Positions 6,840-13,775 of a stretch of DNA of 32,286 nucleotides are shown here, piece after piece; the first letter of the stretch is position 1, and each line of letters starts with the position of its first letter. The translations under genes and the position numbers were made by a program. This stretch comes from JBDTNK01 sp039933775. Its GTDB lineage: Bacteria; Chloroflexota; Limnocylindria; QHBO01. The stretch spans positions 1-32,286 of the forward strand of contig JBDTNK010000021.1 of the NCBI GenBank assembly GCA_039933775.1, written 5' to 3'. The notes under the pieces were generated by a model that saw only the letters and a program-made list of their open reading frames with translations, did not search any database and had not been told where the DNA came from.

Positions 6840-7499
6840 TTGCCGGATCTCCTGCGGCGCGTCGCCGCATTGACGCTCTTGAGCGCCGTCGGCATCGGGT
6901 TGCTTGCCCCGCTGACCTTCGCCAACGAGACCACCGACGCCCCTGAGACGCAGGCGCTGATCGATGCCGCCCAGGCACCGACGATCATCGCCGCACGCGG
7001 CACGCTGTCGCAGCGTGATGCCGTCTCCACCCTGAGCTTCACGGCCGATTCCGACTTGGTGCCGATGGAACAGCTCAGCGCCGACCGCCTGCCGAGCCCT
7101 GCCGTTGCGCCGATGCAGGCCACGCTCTACCCCGCCACCGCTCCCGTGCCGACCGCCGCCGAGGCAGCAGCAGCTGCGGTTGCGGCGGCTCCTGCGGCTC
7201 CCGCGGCGTCCGATCCCGCGCCTCCGGCCCCGGCCGCATCCGGCGCCGTCGATGACGCGACCTGGGACCGCCTCGCCCAGTGCGAGTCGAGCGGCAACTG
7301 GGCGATCAACAGCGGGAACGGCTATTACGGTGGGCTGCAGTTCGACGTCCCCACCTGGAACGCGTATGGCGGCGCCGCCTTCGCCGCGCGCCCGGACCTC
7401 GCGACGCGCGACCAGCAGATCAGCGTCGCCAATGCGCTCCACGCCAAGCGTGGCTTCCAGCCCTGGCCGGCGTGCCGCATCACGCTGGGGCTGCCCTAG
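6840..7499 (+). CDS. Secreted resuscitation-promoting-factor-like transglycosylase
   Basis: 219-residue secreted protein. A Sec signal peptide occupies about residues 1-29 (RR, then ALTLLSAVGIGLLAPL, ending in TFAN). A long low-complexity linker rich in Ala and Pro follows. The C-terminal Rpf/transglycosylase-like domain starts near residue 140 (WDRLAQCESSGNW), with the catalytic Glu at about 149. It continues with GYYGGLQF, TWNAYGG and a final Cys in PACRITLG that can form the family disulfide with Cys148. It should cleave peptidoglycan glycan strands outside the cell and assist growth or exit from dormancy. The TTG at 6840 is chosen because TGAGGA ends five bases before it and the signal peptide begins there; a GTG at 6753 would add a non-signal leader. 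It probably has its own promoter and a structured leader. Confidence 0.88.
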   Translation: MPDLLRRVAALTLLSAVGIGLLAPLTFANETTDAPETQALIDAAQAPTIIAARGTLSQRDAVSTLSFTADSDLVPMEQLSADRLPSPAVAPMQATLYPATAPVPTAAEAAAAAVAAAPAAPAASDPAPPAPAASGAVDDATWDRLAQCESSGNWAINSGNGYYGGLQFDVPTWNAYGGAAFAARPDLATRDQQISVANALHAKRGFQPWPACRITLGLP

Positions 7500-7530
7500 C
7501 CACTCCCCGGTGCCTGCTGGCCCTCTGCGC

Positions 7531-7706
7531 GATTCACCAGGTGAATGAGATGGCCGGGAAGTCGGAGCTACCCATCGTGGCATTCACCCCAGAATGAAAT
7601 CGGGCCGAATTGAGGCGGAACCGATCCAAACGGCTCGGTTTCATCCAGCACCGAATGAGACGGCCGGGAAGTCGGAGCTACCGGCCATCTGATGCAGTGG
7701 TGAATC
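7531..7706. repeat. Intergenic repeat cluster (GATTCACC/GAATGAGA family)
   Basis: The gene-free interval 7500-7870 is largely explained by this cluster. GAATGAGAYGGCCGGGAAG and the adjoining TCGGAGCTACC occur at 7543-7572 and 7653-7682, with one difference in 30 bp. A degraded middle copy starts at 7592 (GAATGAAATCGGGCCG). The first copy is preceded by the perfect palindrome ATTCACC-A-GGTGAAT (7532-7546). In the last copy GGCCGG and CCGGCC can form a stem. An inverted GGTGAATC follows at 7699-7706. From 7707 to 7858 I see no gene or repeat. The cluster does not look like a known IS end. Confidence 0.75.
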
Positions 7707-7858
7707 ACGGAGCGCCAAAGCGTGCGTTCCGCGCTCGAAGCGGGGGGCGGGTGAAGGAGCGCCACGGGTCATGGGACGGCTGGCGCTCGGGCAATCACTC
7801 GCGCAGGCTCGATCGAAAAATCGCGGACTCCGTCCAAGAATCGAGCGTGGGGGAGGAG

Positions 7859-7864
7859 TAGGAT
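7859..7864 (+). promoter_or_regulatory. -10 box for the 7871 VOC gene (leaderless)
   Basis: TAGGAT ends 6 nt before the ATG at 7871. The same hexamer stands 7 nt before the ATG of the cyclase-AAA gene at 24489. A GGAGGAG run at 7851-7857 is too far from the ATG to be an efficient Shine-Dalgarno. Confidence 0.55.
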
Positions 7865-7870
7865 CGTCGC

Positions 7871-8314
7871 ATGCTGCAGCCGGTCGGCGTCGGACACGTG
7901 GTGCTCAAGGTGCGCGACCTCGATCGGTCGCTCGAGTTCTACCGCGACCTGTTGGGCTTCCGCGTCGCGGCGCAGATGACCAACGTCATGATCTTCCTGA
8001 CCGCGACCGGCGAGAGCCACCACGACCTGGCGCTGCTGCGGGTCGGTGACGGGGCGCCCTCACCGCTGGCGAGCGCGGTGGGGCTGTATCACGTGGCGAT
8101 CCAGCTCGCCGACTGGCAGGCCGTGAAATCGGCGCACGCGCTGCTCGCCGAGCGGGGCCTGCTGCGCGGGACGGCAGATCACGGGGTGACCCGCAGCCTG
8201 TACACCGCGGACCCCGATGGCAACGAGATCGAGCTCTACTGCGACGCGCCGCGCGCGGAGTGGGAGGGACGTGTCGACGAGGCCATGACGGTGAAGCCGC
8301 TGCGGCTCGACTGA
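7871..8314 (+). CDS. VOC protein, extradiol (catechol 2,3-) dioxygenase-like
   Basis: 147-residue, two-module VOC protein. GHVVLKVRDLDRSLEFYRD opens module one with its His. GLYHVAIQL opens module two with a second His. DPDGNEIELYCD near residue 130 supplies the Glu. This His-His-Glu set, and the GNEIELYCD ending followed by a Trp, are typical of iron-dependent catechol 2,3-dioxygenase-type enzymes, so ring cleavage is a reasonable guess. Glyoxalase-like or thiol-modifying activities are not excluded. The ATG at 7871 is 6 nt behind a TAGGAT hexamer, suggesting a leaderless mRNA. No aromatic-pathway partner is adjacent; the next gene is an unrelated membrane protein 66 bp on. Confidence 0.85.
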   Translation: MLQPVGVGHVVLKVRDLDRSLEFYRDLLGFRVAAQMTNVMIFLTATGESHHDLALLRVGDGAPSPLASAVGLYHVAIQLADWQAVKSAHALLAERGLLRGTADHGVTRSLYTADPDGNEIELYCDAPRAEWEGRVDEAMTVKPLRLD

Positions 8315-8380
8315 AGCGTCCCCGGCTGCCTGCCTTGGGCGCCGCAGCTTGCGGGCATGGCCTTTGCTTCCTGAGTCAGC

Positions 8381-9376
8381 ATGCCGTTCCTCCCGGTCGT
8401 CCTGCTGCTGGCGTGGCAGGCGCTGTCTCGCTCCGCCTCGTTCGCACTCGGGTGGGCGACGGCGCTCTACTTCGGCCAGATCCCCGGCAACAAGGGCCGG
8501 ATGCTCGCGGTCATGGCGCTCCTCTCGACCGGCTGGGTCGTGCTCATCGTCGGGTTCGTGCTGCCGTTGGGCGTGGGCGCGGCACTCGACGCGCTGGGCA
8601 TGATCGAGCGCAATTTCACGGTCGACGCCACCACGGTGCTGGGACTCGGGGCCGCTGCGGTGCTTGGCCCGCCGCTCATCGCCGGCATCGCCGAGTTCGG
8701 CGGATTTGAAGAGGGCCGGTCGGTGTCGCGCTGGCTGCGACGCGTGCCGGTCAGCTACCCGGTGGCTGCGTCGCTGGGCGTGGCGGTGCTCGAGATGGTC
8801 TGCATCACGCCGGTGCTGCTCTTCATGCGCTTTCGACGCGGCCAACGCCTGCTCAGCGTGCCCCTCGTGTTCCAGGGCAGCGACGGGACGAAGGCGCTGG
8901 TCGACGAGATCGGGAAGGCGCTCGACAAGCTCGGCCTCGGACCGATGCAGAACGAGGAGATCACCGGCGCGCTCGGCTGGCCGCTGCGCACCATGGGATT
9001 CGCGACGCGAAACCTGCTCGGCAGCGTCGTGCATGGCGATCCGATGCGTCTGCGTATCGACGGGGTCGAGATGCTGGCCTACGCCACGAATGTGTCCATC
9101 ATCGGGAAACCTGAGCGGGCATACCCCGTTCGAGCCGCAATCCAGAAGGAGCTCGCCTTCAGCGAAGCCAGCCTGACCTGGACCGATGCCTCGCAGAAGC
9201 TCGAAGCACGGCTTGCAGAGGTCGCGGGGTCACAGGCCGATGGTGCCGATGCCGGCACGATCGACCGGCTCGAGGAGATCCAGCACGAGATCGACCGCGA
9301 ATCGATCGCGCTGGACGAGTGGAACCTGCTCTACCGCAAGCGCCTGCAGATCGAACGGAGGGCGGCCAACCGCTAA
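8381..9376 (+). CDS. Hypothetical membrane protein with C-terminal cytosolic domain
   Basis: 331 residues, not recognised. The N-terminal half has four likely helices: VLLLAWQALSRSASFALGW, AVMALLSTGWVVLIVGFVL, VLGLGAAAVLGPPLIAGIAE and AASLGVAVLEMVCITPVLL. The segment RFRRGQRLLSVP then marks the cytoplasmic boundary. Residues 165-260 form a soluble domain with GTKALVDEIGKALDKLGLGP and LRIDGVEMLAYATNVSIIG. The last 60 residues are charged and helical (RLEEIQHEIDRESIALDEW), likely a coiled coil. An in-frame TGA at 8372-8374, two codons before the ATG, fixes the upstream limit. There is no Shine-Dalgarno. It is convergent with the coupled pair at 9385-9992. Function unknown. Confidence 0.75.
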   Translation: MPFLPVVLLLAWQALSRSASFALGWATALYFGQIPGNKGRMLAVMALLSTGWVVLIVGFVLPLGVGAALDALGMIERNFTVDATTVLGLGAAAVLGPPLIAGIAEFGGFEEGRSVSRWLRRVPVSYPVAASLGVAVLEMVCITPVLLFMRFRRGQRLLSVPLVFQGSDGTKALVDEIGKALDKLGLGPMQNEEITGALGWPLRTMGFATRNLLGSVVHGDPMRLRIDGVEMLAYATNVSIIGKPERAYPVRAAIQKELAFSEASLTWTDASQKLEARLAEVAGSQADGADAGTIDRLEEIQHEIDRESIALDEWNLLYRKRLQIERRAANR

Positions 9377-9384
9377 TGGGTGCG

Positions 9385-9528
9385 TCAGCGCCCGACGGCC
9401 ACCGCCACCGCGCTCAGGATCAGGAACGCGATGACCGCCATGATGATGATGCGCGCCGTCCAGTTCGTGCGGCGCGTCGGGTAGGGCTGGTAGGGCCGGC
9501 CGCTCTTGCGCGGCGACTTCCGGCTCAT
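9385..9528 (-). CDS. 47-residue single-span membrane protein
   Basis: Small gene. The protein begins MSRKSPRKSGRPYQPYPTRR, a strongly basic, Pro/Tyr-rich cytoplasmic head. It continues with TNWTAR and one hydrophobic helix, IIIMAVIAFLILSAVAVAVG, ending in Arg and a TGA stop. The charge pattern predicts N-inside, C-outside. Its ATG overlaps the stop codon of the preceding gene by four bases (ATGA, 9525-9528), which supports translation by coupling and argues that it is real. The stop is 8 bp from the end of the convergent membrane-protein gene. I know no family for it; a small regulatory subunit or membrane anchor for the upstream protein is possible. Confidence 0.65.
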   Translation of the reverse strand: MSRKSPRKSGRPYQPYPTRRTNWTARIIIMAVIAFLILSAVAVAVGR

Positions 9529-9992
9529 GCGCCTGTCGCCCACGTGCGTCGGAAGAGGAATGGCGTGGTCAACGCCTCGCGGTTGCTCACGCTGCGCAGC
9601 TGCTTGCGCGTCCGCTTCAACAGCTTGCCGTGGTACGTGCCGTCGCCGTACGGCTCGTGCAGGCGCGCGACGTCCCAGTCATGCGTGCCGGCGATGGCGG
9701 AGTCGGGGAGGTATCGGTCCAGGATCGCTTTGGCCTCGTCGATGGCCACGAAGCTGCGCTTGCGCGCCCCGTTGTCGAGCACCATGAGCAGGTCGGCGAA
9801 GCTGACATCGACGTCCTCGACCAGGGTGCTCAGGCGTTCCATGGTGCCGGGAACGCGCTCGTTCTTGAACAACCCGGTGAGCAGCGCCTTGCGCTCGGCG
9901 GTCGGCAGGTCGGTCAGCGCCTCACGCAGATTCGGCACGCTGGCGGCGGCATCGGCGGTCGGCACTGCGTAATCGAAAAGGTGCACCATCAT
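9525..9992 (-). CDS. Hypothetical cytosolic protein
   Basis: 155 residues that I do not recognise. It opens MMVHLFDYAVPTADAAA and is mainly helical, with NLREALTDLPTAERKALL, TMERLSTLVEDVDVSF and VAIDEAKAILDRYLP. A more basic C-terminal part reads YHGKLLKRTRKQLRSV and ends in PFLFRRTWATGA. There is no signal peptide or membrane helix. Two adjacent ATGs (9992 and 9989) lie about ten bases behind a TATCCT hexamer, so the message is probably nearly leaderless. The longer upstream frame looks non-coding. It is translationally coupled to the 47-residue membrane peptide, so the two products are probably made in fixed ratio. Confidence 0.7.
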   Translation of the reverse strand: MMVHLFDYAVPTADAAASVPNLREALTDLPTAERKALLTGLFKNERVPGTMERLSTLVEDVDVSFADLLMVLDNGARKRSFVAIDEAKAILDRYLPDSAIAGTHDWDVARLHEPYGDGTYHGKLLKRTRKQLRSVSNREALTTPFLFRRTWATGA

Positions 9993-10002
9993 CGTGCTGC
10001 CG

Positions 10003-10008
10003 AGGATA
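10003..10008 (-). promoter_or_regulatory. -10 box for the 9992 gene
   Basis: TATCCT on the minus strand lies 10 nt before the tandem ATG-ATG start of the gene. This matches the short or absent leaders seen elsewhere in the window. Confidence 0.4.
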
Positions 10009-10074
10009 GCCCGATGCGTCCCGGGGCGCGCCGAGCCACTCAGCCCGGGATGCCGGCGCACGCAGCCGCCCGGC

Positions 10075-10080
10075 TACAAT
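10075..10080 (+). promoter_or_regulatory. -10 box of the fabI-like gene
   Basis: TACAAT, preceded by GGC, lies 67 nt before the chosen ATG of the enoyl-ACP reductase. That gives a leader of about 60 nt carrying an AGGAGG Shine-Dalgarno, unlike the leaderless genes nearby. Confidence 0.55.
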
Positions 10081-10147
10081 CGCGCTGCAACCCATGGCGC
10101 GCGGCGCCATCGGTTCATTCAGACGACGCACAGGAGGCCGCCCAGGC

Positions 10148-10945
10148 ATGCTGCTCGACGGCAAGAAGCTGCTCATCACCGGGGTCCTGACCGACGACAG
10201 CATCGCGTGGGCGATCGCGAAGGTGGCGCAGGAGGCGGGGGCCGAGATCGTCCTCACCGGGTTCGGGCGCGCGATGTCGCTCACCGAACGCGTGGCGCGC
10301 AGGCTGCCGACGACGCCCGACGTCCTGGAGCTCGACGTCAACAATGACGAACACATCGCCGCGGCGAGCAAGAACCTGATGGACCGATGGGGCCGCGTCG
10401 ACGGGATCGTGCACGCCATCGGCTTTGCCCCGCAGGACGCCCTGGGCGGCAACTTCCTGAACACCCCCTGGGAGAGCGTGGCGGTGGCGCTCCAGACATC
10501 GGCCTTTTCGCTCAAGGCGCTGACCGTCGGGCTGCTCGAGCCGCTGAAGGTCGCCGGGGCGGATGGCGGCGCCGGGGTCGTCAGCCTCACCTTCGATGCG
10601 CGCTATGCGTGGCCGATCTACGACTGGATGGGCGTCGCGAAGGCGGGGCTCGAGTCGGTCACGCGCTACCTGGCGCGCGACCTCGGGCCGATGGGCATCC
10701 GCGTGAACACCATCTCGGCCGGCCCCATCCGCACCATGGCCGGCAAGTCAATCCCCGGCTTCGACGCGGTCTCGGACCTCTGGCCGTCGCGCGCGCCGCT
10801 GGAGTGGTCGTTTACCGATGCCACGCCGGTGGGACAGATGGCCGCATTCCTCCTCAGCCCGTGGGCCACGATGACGACCGGTGAGATGATCCACGTCGAC
10901 GGCGGCTTCCACGCCCTCGGAGCAGACATCCCCTCGAGGGAGTAG
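10148..10945 (+). CDS. fabI: Enoyl-[acyl-carrier-protein] reductase (NADH), InhA-like
   Basis: 265-residue short-chain-dehydrogenase fold enzyme catalysing the last step of each fatty-acid elongation cycle, reduction of trans-2-enoyl-ACP with NADH. The N-terminus LLDGKKLLITGVLTDDSIAW is the divergent FabI nucleotide motif, and LELDVNNDEH and HAIGFAP follow. The active-site segment IYDWMGVAKAGLESV has Tyr and Lys spaced as in InhA. SAGPIRTMAGKSI and a C-terminal TTGEMIHVDGG complete the family pattern. The sequence looks closer to mycobacterial InhA than to E. coli FabI. The ATG at 10148 has AGGAGG ten bases upstream; an ATG at 10094 would add 18 unconserved residues. No other fatty-acid synthesis gene is adjacent. 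Confidence 0.93.
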   Translation: MLLDGKKLLITGVLTDDSIAWAIAKVAQEAGAEIVLTGFGRAMSLTERVARRLPTTPDVLELDVNNDEHIAAASKNLMDRWGRVDGIVHAIGFAPQDALGGNFLNTPWESVAVALQTSAFSLKALTVGLLEPLKVAGADGGAGVVSLTFDARYAWPIYDWMGVAKAGLESVTRYLARDLGPMGIRVNTISAGPIRTMAGKSIPGFDAVSDLWPSRAPLEWSFTDATPVGQMAAFLLSPWATMTTGEMIHVDGGFHALGADIPSRE

Positions 10946-10983
10946 GCGCGGGTGGACGCGGAGCTCCCCGATTTGCGTGGGGT

Positions 10984-11067
10984 GCACGTAACGGCCACTT
11001 AGAGCCTGGATTCGCCCTCTCATGCGCCGGTTTGTGCAGACAGGCCGCACGTACCGGCCACGGAGAG
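10984..11067. repeat. Two imperfect 21-bp direct repeats, 63 bp apart
   Basis: GCACGTAACGGCCACTTAGAG at 10984-11004 and GCACGTACCGGCCACGGAGAG at 11047-11067 differ at 3 of 21 positions. They fill the 178-bp gap between the convergent fabI-like and molybdenum oxidoreductase genes. A weaker third match may start near 11088. No gene is visible in the gap. Confidence 0.6.
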
Positions 11068-11123
11068 GTGCCTTCTTGGCCGATGCGTGCGTATGGTGCA
11101 ACTCCAGAGGGCGGCCGCATTCA

Positions 11124-12605
11124 TCAGCCGACCGTGTAGCTGGTCCCGTCGTAGCCCGAAGCGCCATCGGGCAGGGTGGGCGCCAGGCGAGCTTCCTGGA
11201 GCGTGCCCTCGCCATCAGTGGCGCGGACGTTCACCGGATACGAGCCCGCGCGGTCGGGCGTCCACTCGTGGCGCCAGAAGCGCCACGCGCCGTCGGCAAA
11301 GGGCGAGTCCAGGGTGGCCTCCACCCATCGGTCCTCTGAACCGATGCGCAGCTCGACCTTCGTGATGCCGCGGAACGACGCGAATGCGATGCCGCTCAGG
11401 GTGATCGGGCGGCCGCTGGGGTAGGACGGCGCCGAGGCCGGCGTGTCGATGCGCGACATCGTCTTGAGGTACGCCTCCTTCGTCCAGCCGCGCTGCTCCC
11501 AGTAGCCGTCGTACGGGGCGTCGATCGCCTCGATGCGGGTCAGCCATTTCGGGCCTTTCATGCCGTAGACGCCCGGAAGCAGGAGCCGCAGCGGGAAACC
11601 GTGGCGCTGGGGAAGCGGCTGCGCGTTCATGTCGTAGGCGAGCAGGACGCGGTCGTCGGCCGCCATCTCGAGCGGGATGGACTCGGTGTAGCCGTCCTCG
11701 CTGGTGAGCTTCAGCTCGACGGTGGAGCTCGTCGGTGCCGCGTGCTCGAGGACGTCGCGCAGGCGTACGCCGCGCCAGGCGGCGGTGCTGATGAGGTGGC
11801 CGCCGACCTCGTTGCTGATGCACTCGAGCGTCTGCACCTGGTCGACCGCCGCCATCGCGCGCAGGTCGTTCATGGTCAGGCTCTGCGGCGTGGCGACCAT
11901 CCCGCCGACAGTCAACCGGTAGGCCATGACATCCACAGCGGGATCGATCAGGTTCTTGCTGATGACGTAGAACTGCTCGTTGGGCGTGATGGGCTGTGGG
12001 AGAGCGCCGGCCACCTCGCGACGCCCGCCGCTCAGCAGTCGCCATAGACCGATGCCGGCAAGTGCAACGACGCCGAACACGGCTGCCCACTGCAGCAGGT
12101 GCCGGCGCGTGAGGTCCGCGTCGGGGTCCTCGTGGGCGCTCGGGTCCCAGCCGGCCCAGAAGCGCCAGGCGTAGAGGGCTGCCACCGGGAGACCGATGAG
12201 CGCCGTACCCGGCGCTGCGAACAACAGCGGAATACCGGATGTACCGAGCACTCCGCCGGCTGCCGCAATGGCGGTTGCGCGTTTAGTCGTCCGGCCGATG
12301 CGGGCGCTCGCCGCGCCCAGCCCCGCGGCGGTTCCCACGGCCCCGATGGCGACCGCGACGATCATGAGCGGCTTCGCGATGGGCCCGAAGATGCCGAGCA
12401 GTGAGTCGAAGACCGCGACCGGCAGGACGAACGTGATCGCCTCACCGATGAGCTCGAAGAGCGACGGGATGCCGGTCACGAGCCGCAGCAGCAGCGCGGC
12501 GGCCAGCGCCGCGGATCCCGCTGCGAAGCCGGCCCAGGCGGCTGAGCGGGTGCGGCCCGAGCCGCGGGCAACTTGGGCCATCGGGCTATGGCGATCAGCG
12601 GTCAC
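11124..12605 (-). CDS. Membrane-anchored molybdopterin-dependent oxidoreductase (sulfite oxidase fold)
   Basis: About 493 residues. Roughly 145 N-terminal residues form four probable membrane helices. Then comes a twin-arginine segment, LTRRHLLQWAAVFG, leading into a fifth helix, so the catalytic part should lie outside the membrane. The oxidoreductase molybdopterin domain starts near PITPNEQFYVISKN and contains TLECISNEVGG, where the Cys is the expected Mo ligand, followed by AWRGVRLRDVL. PLRLLLPGVYGMKGPKWL is the family's central motif. A C-terminal Mo-co dimerisation domain (ITLSGIAFA, WRFWRHEW) ends the protein. Substrate unknown; sulfite or sulfoxide-type chemistry is the family precedent. 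The GTG at 12605 lies 6 nt behind TATCGT; an ATG at 12650 would fall at the edge of an intergenic repeat. Confidence 0.88.
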   Translation of the reverse strand: MTADRHSPMAQVARGSGRTRSAAWAGFAAGSAALAAALLLRLVTGIPSLFELIGEAITFVLPVAVFDSLLGIFGPIAKPLMIVAVAIGAVGTAAGLGAASARIGRTTKRATAIAAAGGVLGTSGIPLLFAAPGTALIGLPVAALYAWRFWAGWDPSAHEDPDADLTRRHLLQWAAVFGVVALAGIGLWRLLSGGRREVAGALPQPITPNEQFYVISKNLIDPAVDVMAYRLTVGGMVATPQSLTMNDLRAMAAVDQVQTLECISNEVGGHLISTAAWRGVRLRDVLEHAAPTSSTVELKLTSEDGYTESIPLEMAADDRVLLAYDMNAQPLPQRHGFPLRLLLPGVYGMKGPKWLTRIEAIDAPYDGYWEQRGWTKEAYLKTMSRIDTPASAPSYPSGRPITLSGIAFASFRGITKVELRIGSEDRWVEATLDSPFADGAWRFWRHEWTPDRAGSYPVNVRATDGEGTLQEARLAPTLPDGASGYDGTSYTVG

Positions 12606-12650
12606 GTTGCCACGATAGTCCGCTTCTGGCGATTGGGGCGCCCACGCCAT

Positions 12651-12778
12651 CTTGATTCACCTGGGTGGGTCAGATCGCGCGGAAGGGCGCCGTCCCGTGC
12701 GCCTTGATTCACCTGGGTGGGTCAGATCGCGCATCTGGCGCCGTATCGGCGTGATCTGAGTCACCCAGTTGGTTCAGG
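12651..12778. repeat. Perfect 30-bp direct repeat plus an inverted copy
   Basis: A 30-bp unit starting CTTGATTCACCTGGGTGGGT and ending CAGATCGCGC occurs identically at 12651-12680 and 12703-12732. A diverged inverted copy follows at 12751-12778 (starting GTGATCTGAGTCACCCAG). The middle and right copies can fold into a long hairpin, 13 of 15 bases pairing in its core. GGCGCCGT follows both direct copies. The unit resembles the cluster at 7531 (GATTCACC, GGTG, AGAT, GC in register). It lies between the start of the molybdenum oxidoreductase and the end of the Ada-like gene, both minus strand, and could also act as a terminator. Confidence 0.8.
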
Positions 12779-12841
12779 TCAGGGCAGACAGGCAGCGCGC
12801 GGAGCCACGCAGCCACGTCAGGCTGCGAGGACCCACGAGGG

Positions 12842-13729
12842 TCATGCGGGCAGCGCTCCCTCGAGGCGCAGCAACCGTGCCTTGCGGTCAAGGCCGCCGG
12901 CATACCCGGTCAACGCGCCGTCAGCGCCGATGACGCGGTGGCAGGGAATCGCGATCGCCACGCGGTTCATGCCGTTGGCTCGGGCGACCGCACGAGCGCC
13001 CGATGGCGCGCCCACGATCCCCGCCAGCTCCCCGTACGATCGCGTCTCGCCGGTCGGGATGCGTCGCAGCTCGGACCAGACGCGCTCCTGGAACGGCGTG
13101 CCCGGCGCCTCGATCGCGACGCTGAACGCAGAACGATCGCCGGTGAAGTACTCGCCGAGCTCGGTGCGCAGCTGGGCCAGCAGCGGCGTGTCGCCGACGA
13201 CCATCTTGCCGATCCGCCGCTCGACGATGTCGAGCTGCGTCTCGAGCATGCGGCGCTCGACGAACTCGAGCAGGCAGATGCCTCGCGACGAGGCGGCGGC
13301 GAGCATGGGACCCAGCGGGGTGGCGATGACCTGCGCCACGACTCCATCGCCGGGAACGCGCGGCCGCTGAGCGGCCGGTCCGCCGGCGCGACGCAGCAAC
13401 GGCGCAAGGCGGCGGGCACGGCCATAGCCGTCGAGCGTCACGCCGTGGCGCGTCGTAAGGTGGCGGTCGATCGGATCGGGATCGATCCCCGCGGCGGCCA
13501 GGATGGGGCTCGGCCGTCCAGGGACGTCCTCGAGGAGCTCGAGCGCCGACGCGATCGAGCCGGCACCCAGCGGGTGGCATCGGCGGCAGGGACGGTAGCC
13601 GGCCCACAGCGCCGCGCGCGTGGTCTCATGGCTGACCGTGTTGGCGGGCAGCGGGGCGGCGGGGCAGCCGGGACGGCAGAAGATGCCGGTGGTGGTGACG
13701 GCGGTGATCATCGGTCTCGTGGTCTCCAT
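12842..13729 (-). CDS. Ada-like bifunctional methylphosphotriester/O6-methylguanine-DNA methyltransferase
   Basis: About 295 residues joining three parts of Ada. The zinc/phosphotriester domain has TTGIFCRPGCPA and PCRRCH (Cys18, 22, 48, 51), of which Cys18 corresponds to the methyl acceptor Cys38 of E. coli Ada. An AraC-type helix-turn-helix follows (ALELLEDVP to YGRARRL). The C-terminal alkyltransferase has GTPFQERVWSELRRIPTGET and IPCHRVIGADG, with acceptor Cys about 263. It should repair O6-methylguanine and DNA phosphotriesters by suicidal methyl transfer and activate its own regulon once methylated. The N-terminus lacks the roughly 20-residue lead-in normally ahead of the first Cys motif, and nothing like it exists upstream. 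Start uncertain: ATG 13729 or ATG 13711 (GGAG 12 nt upstream). Confidence 0.88.
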   Translation of the reverse strand: METTRPMITAVTTTGIFCRPGCPAAPLPANTVSHETTRAALWAGYRPCRRCHPLGAGSIASALELLEDVPGRPSPILAAAGIDPDPIDRHLTTRHGVTLDGYGRARRLAPLLRRAGGPAAQRPRVPGDGVVAQVIATPLGPMLAAASSRGICLLEFVERRMLETQLDIVERRIGKMVVGDTPLLAQLRTELGEYFTGDRSAFSVAIEAPGTPFQERVWSELRRIPTGETRSYGELAGIVGAPSGARAVARANGMNRVAIAIPCHRVIGADGALTGYAGGLDRKARLLRLEGALPA

Positions 13730-13775
13730 CGGTCGCGTGTGCAGATGGAACGCCGAAGGCGACCGATGCGTGAGG

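Noticed and set aside
7531..7706. CRISPR array or insertion-sequence ends
   Set aside because: There are only two good copies with a degraded middle one, unequal spacing, no spacers of constant length, and no cas or transposase gene nearby.
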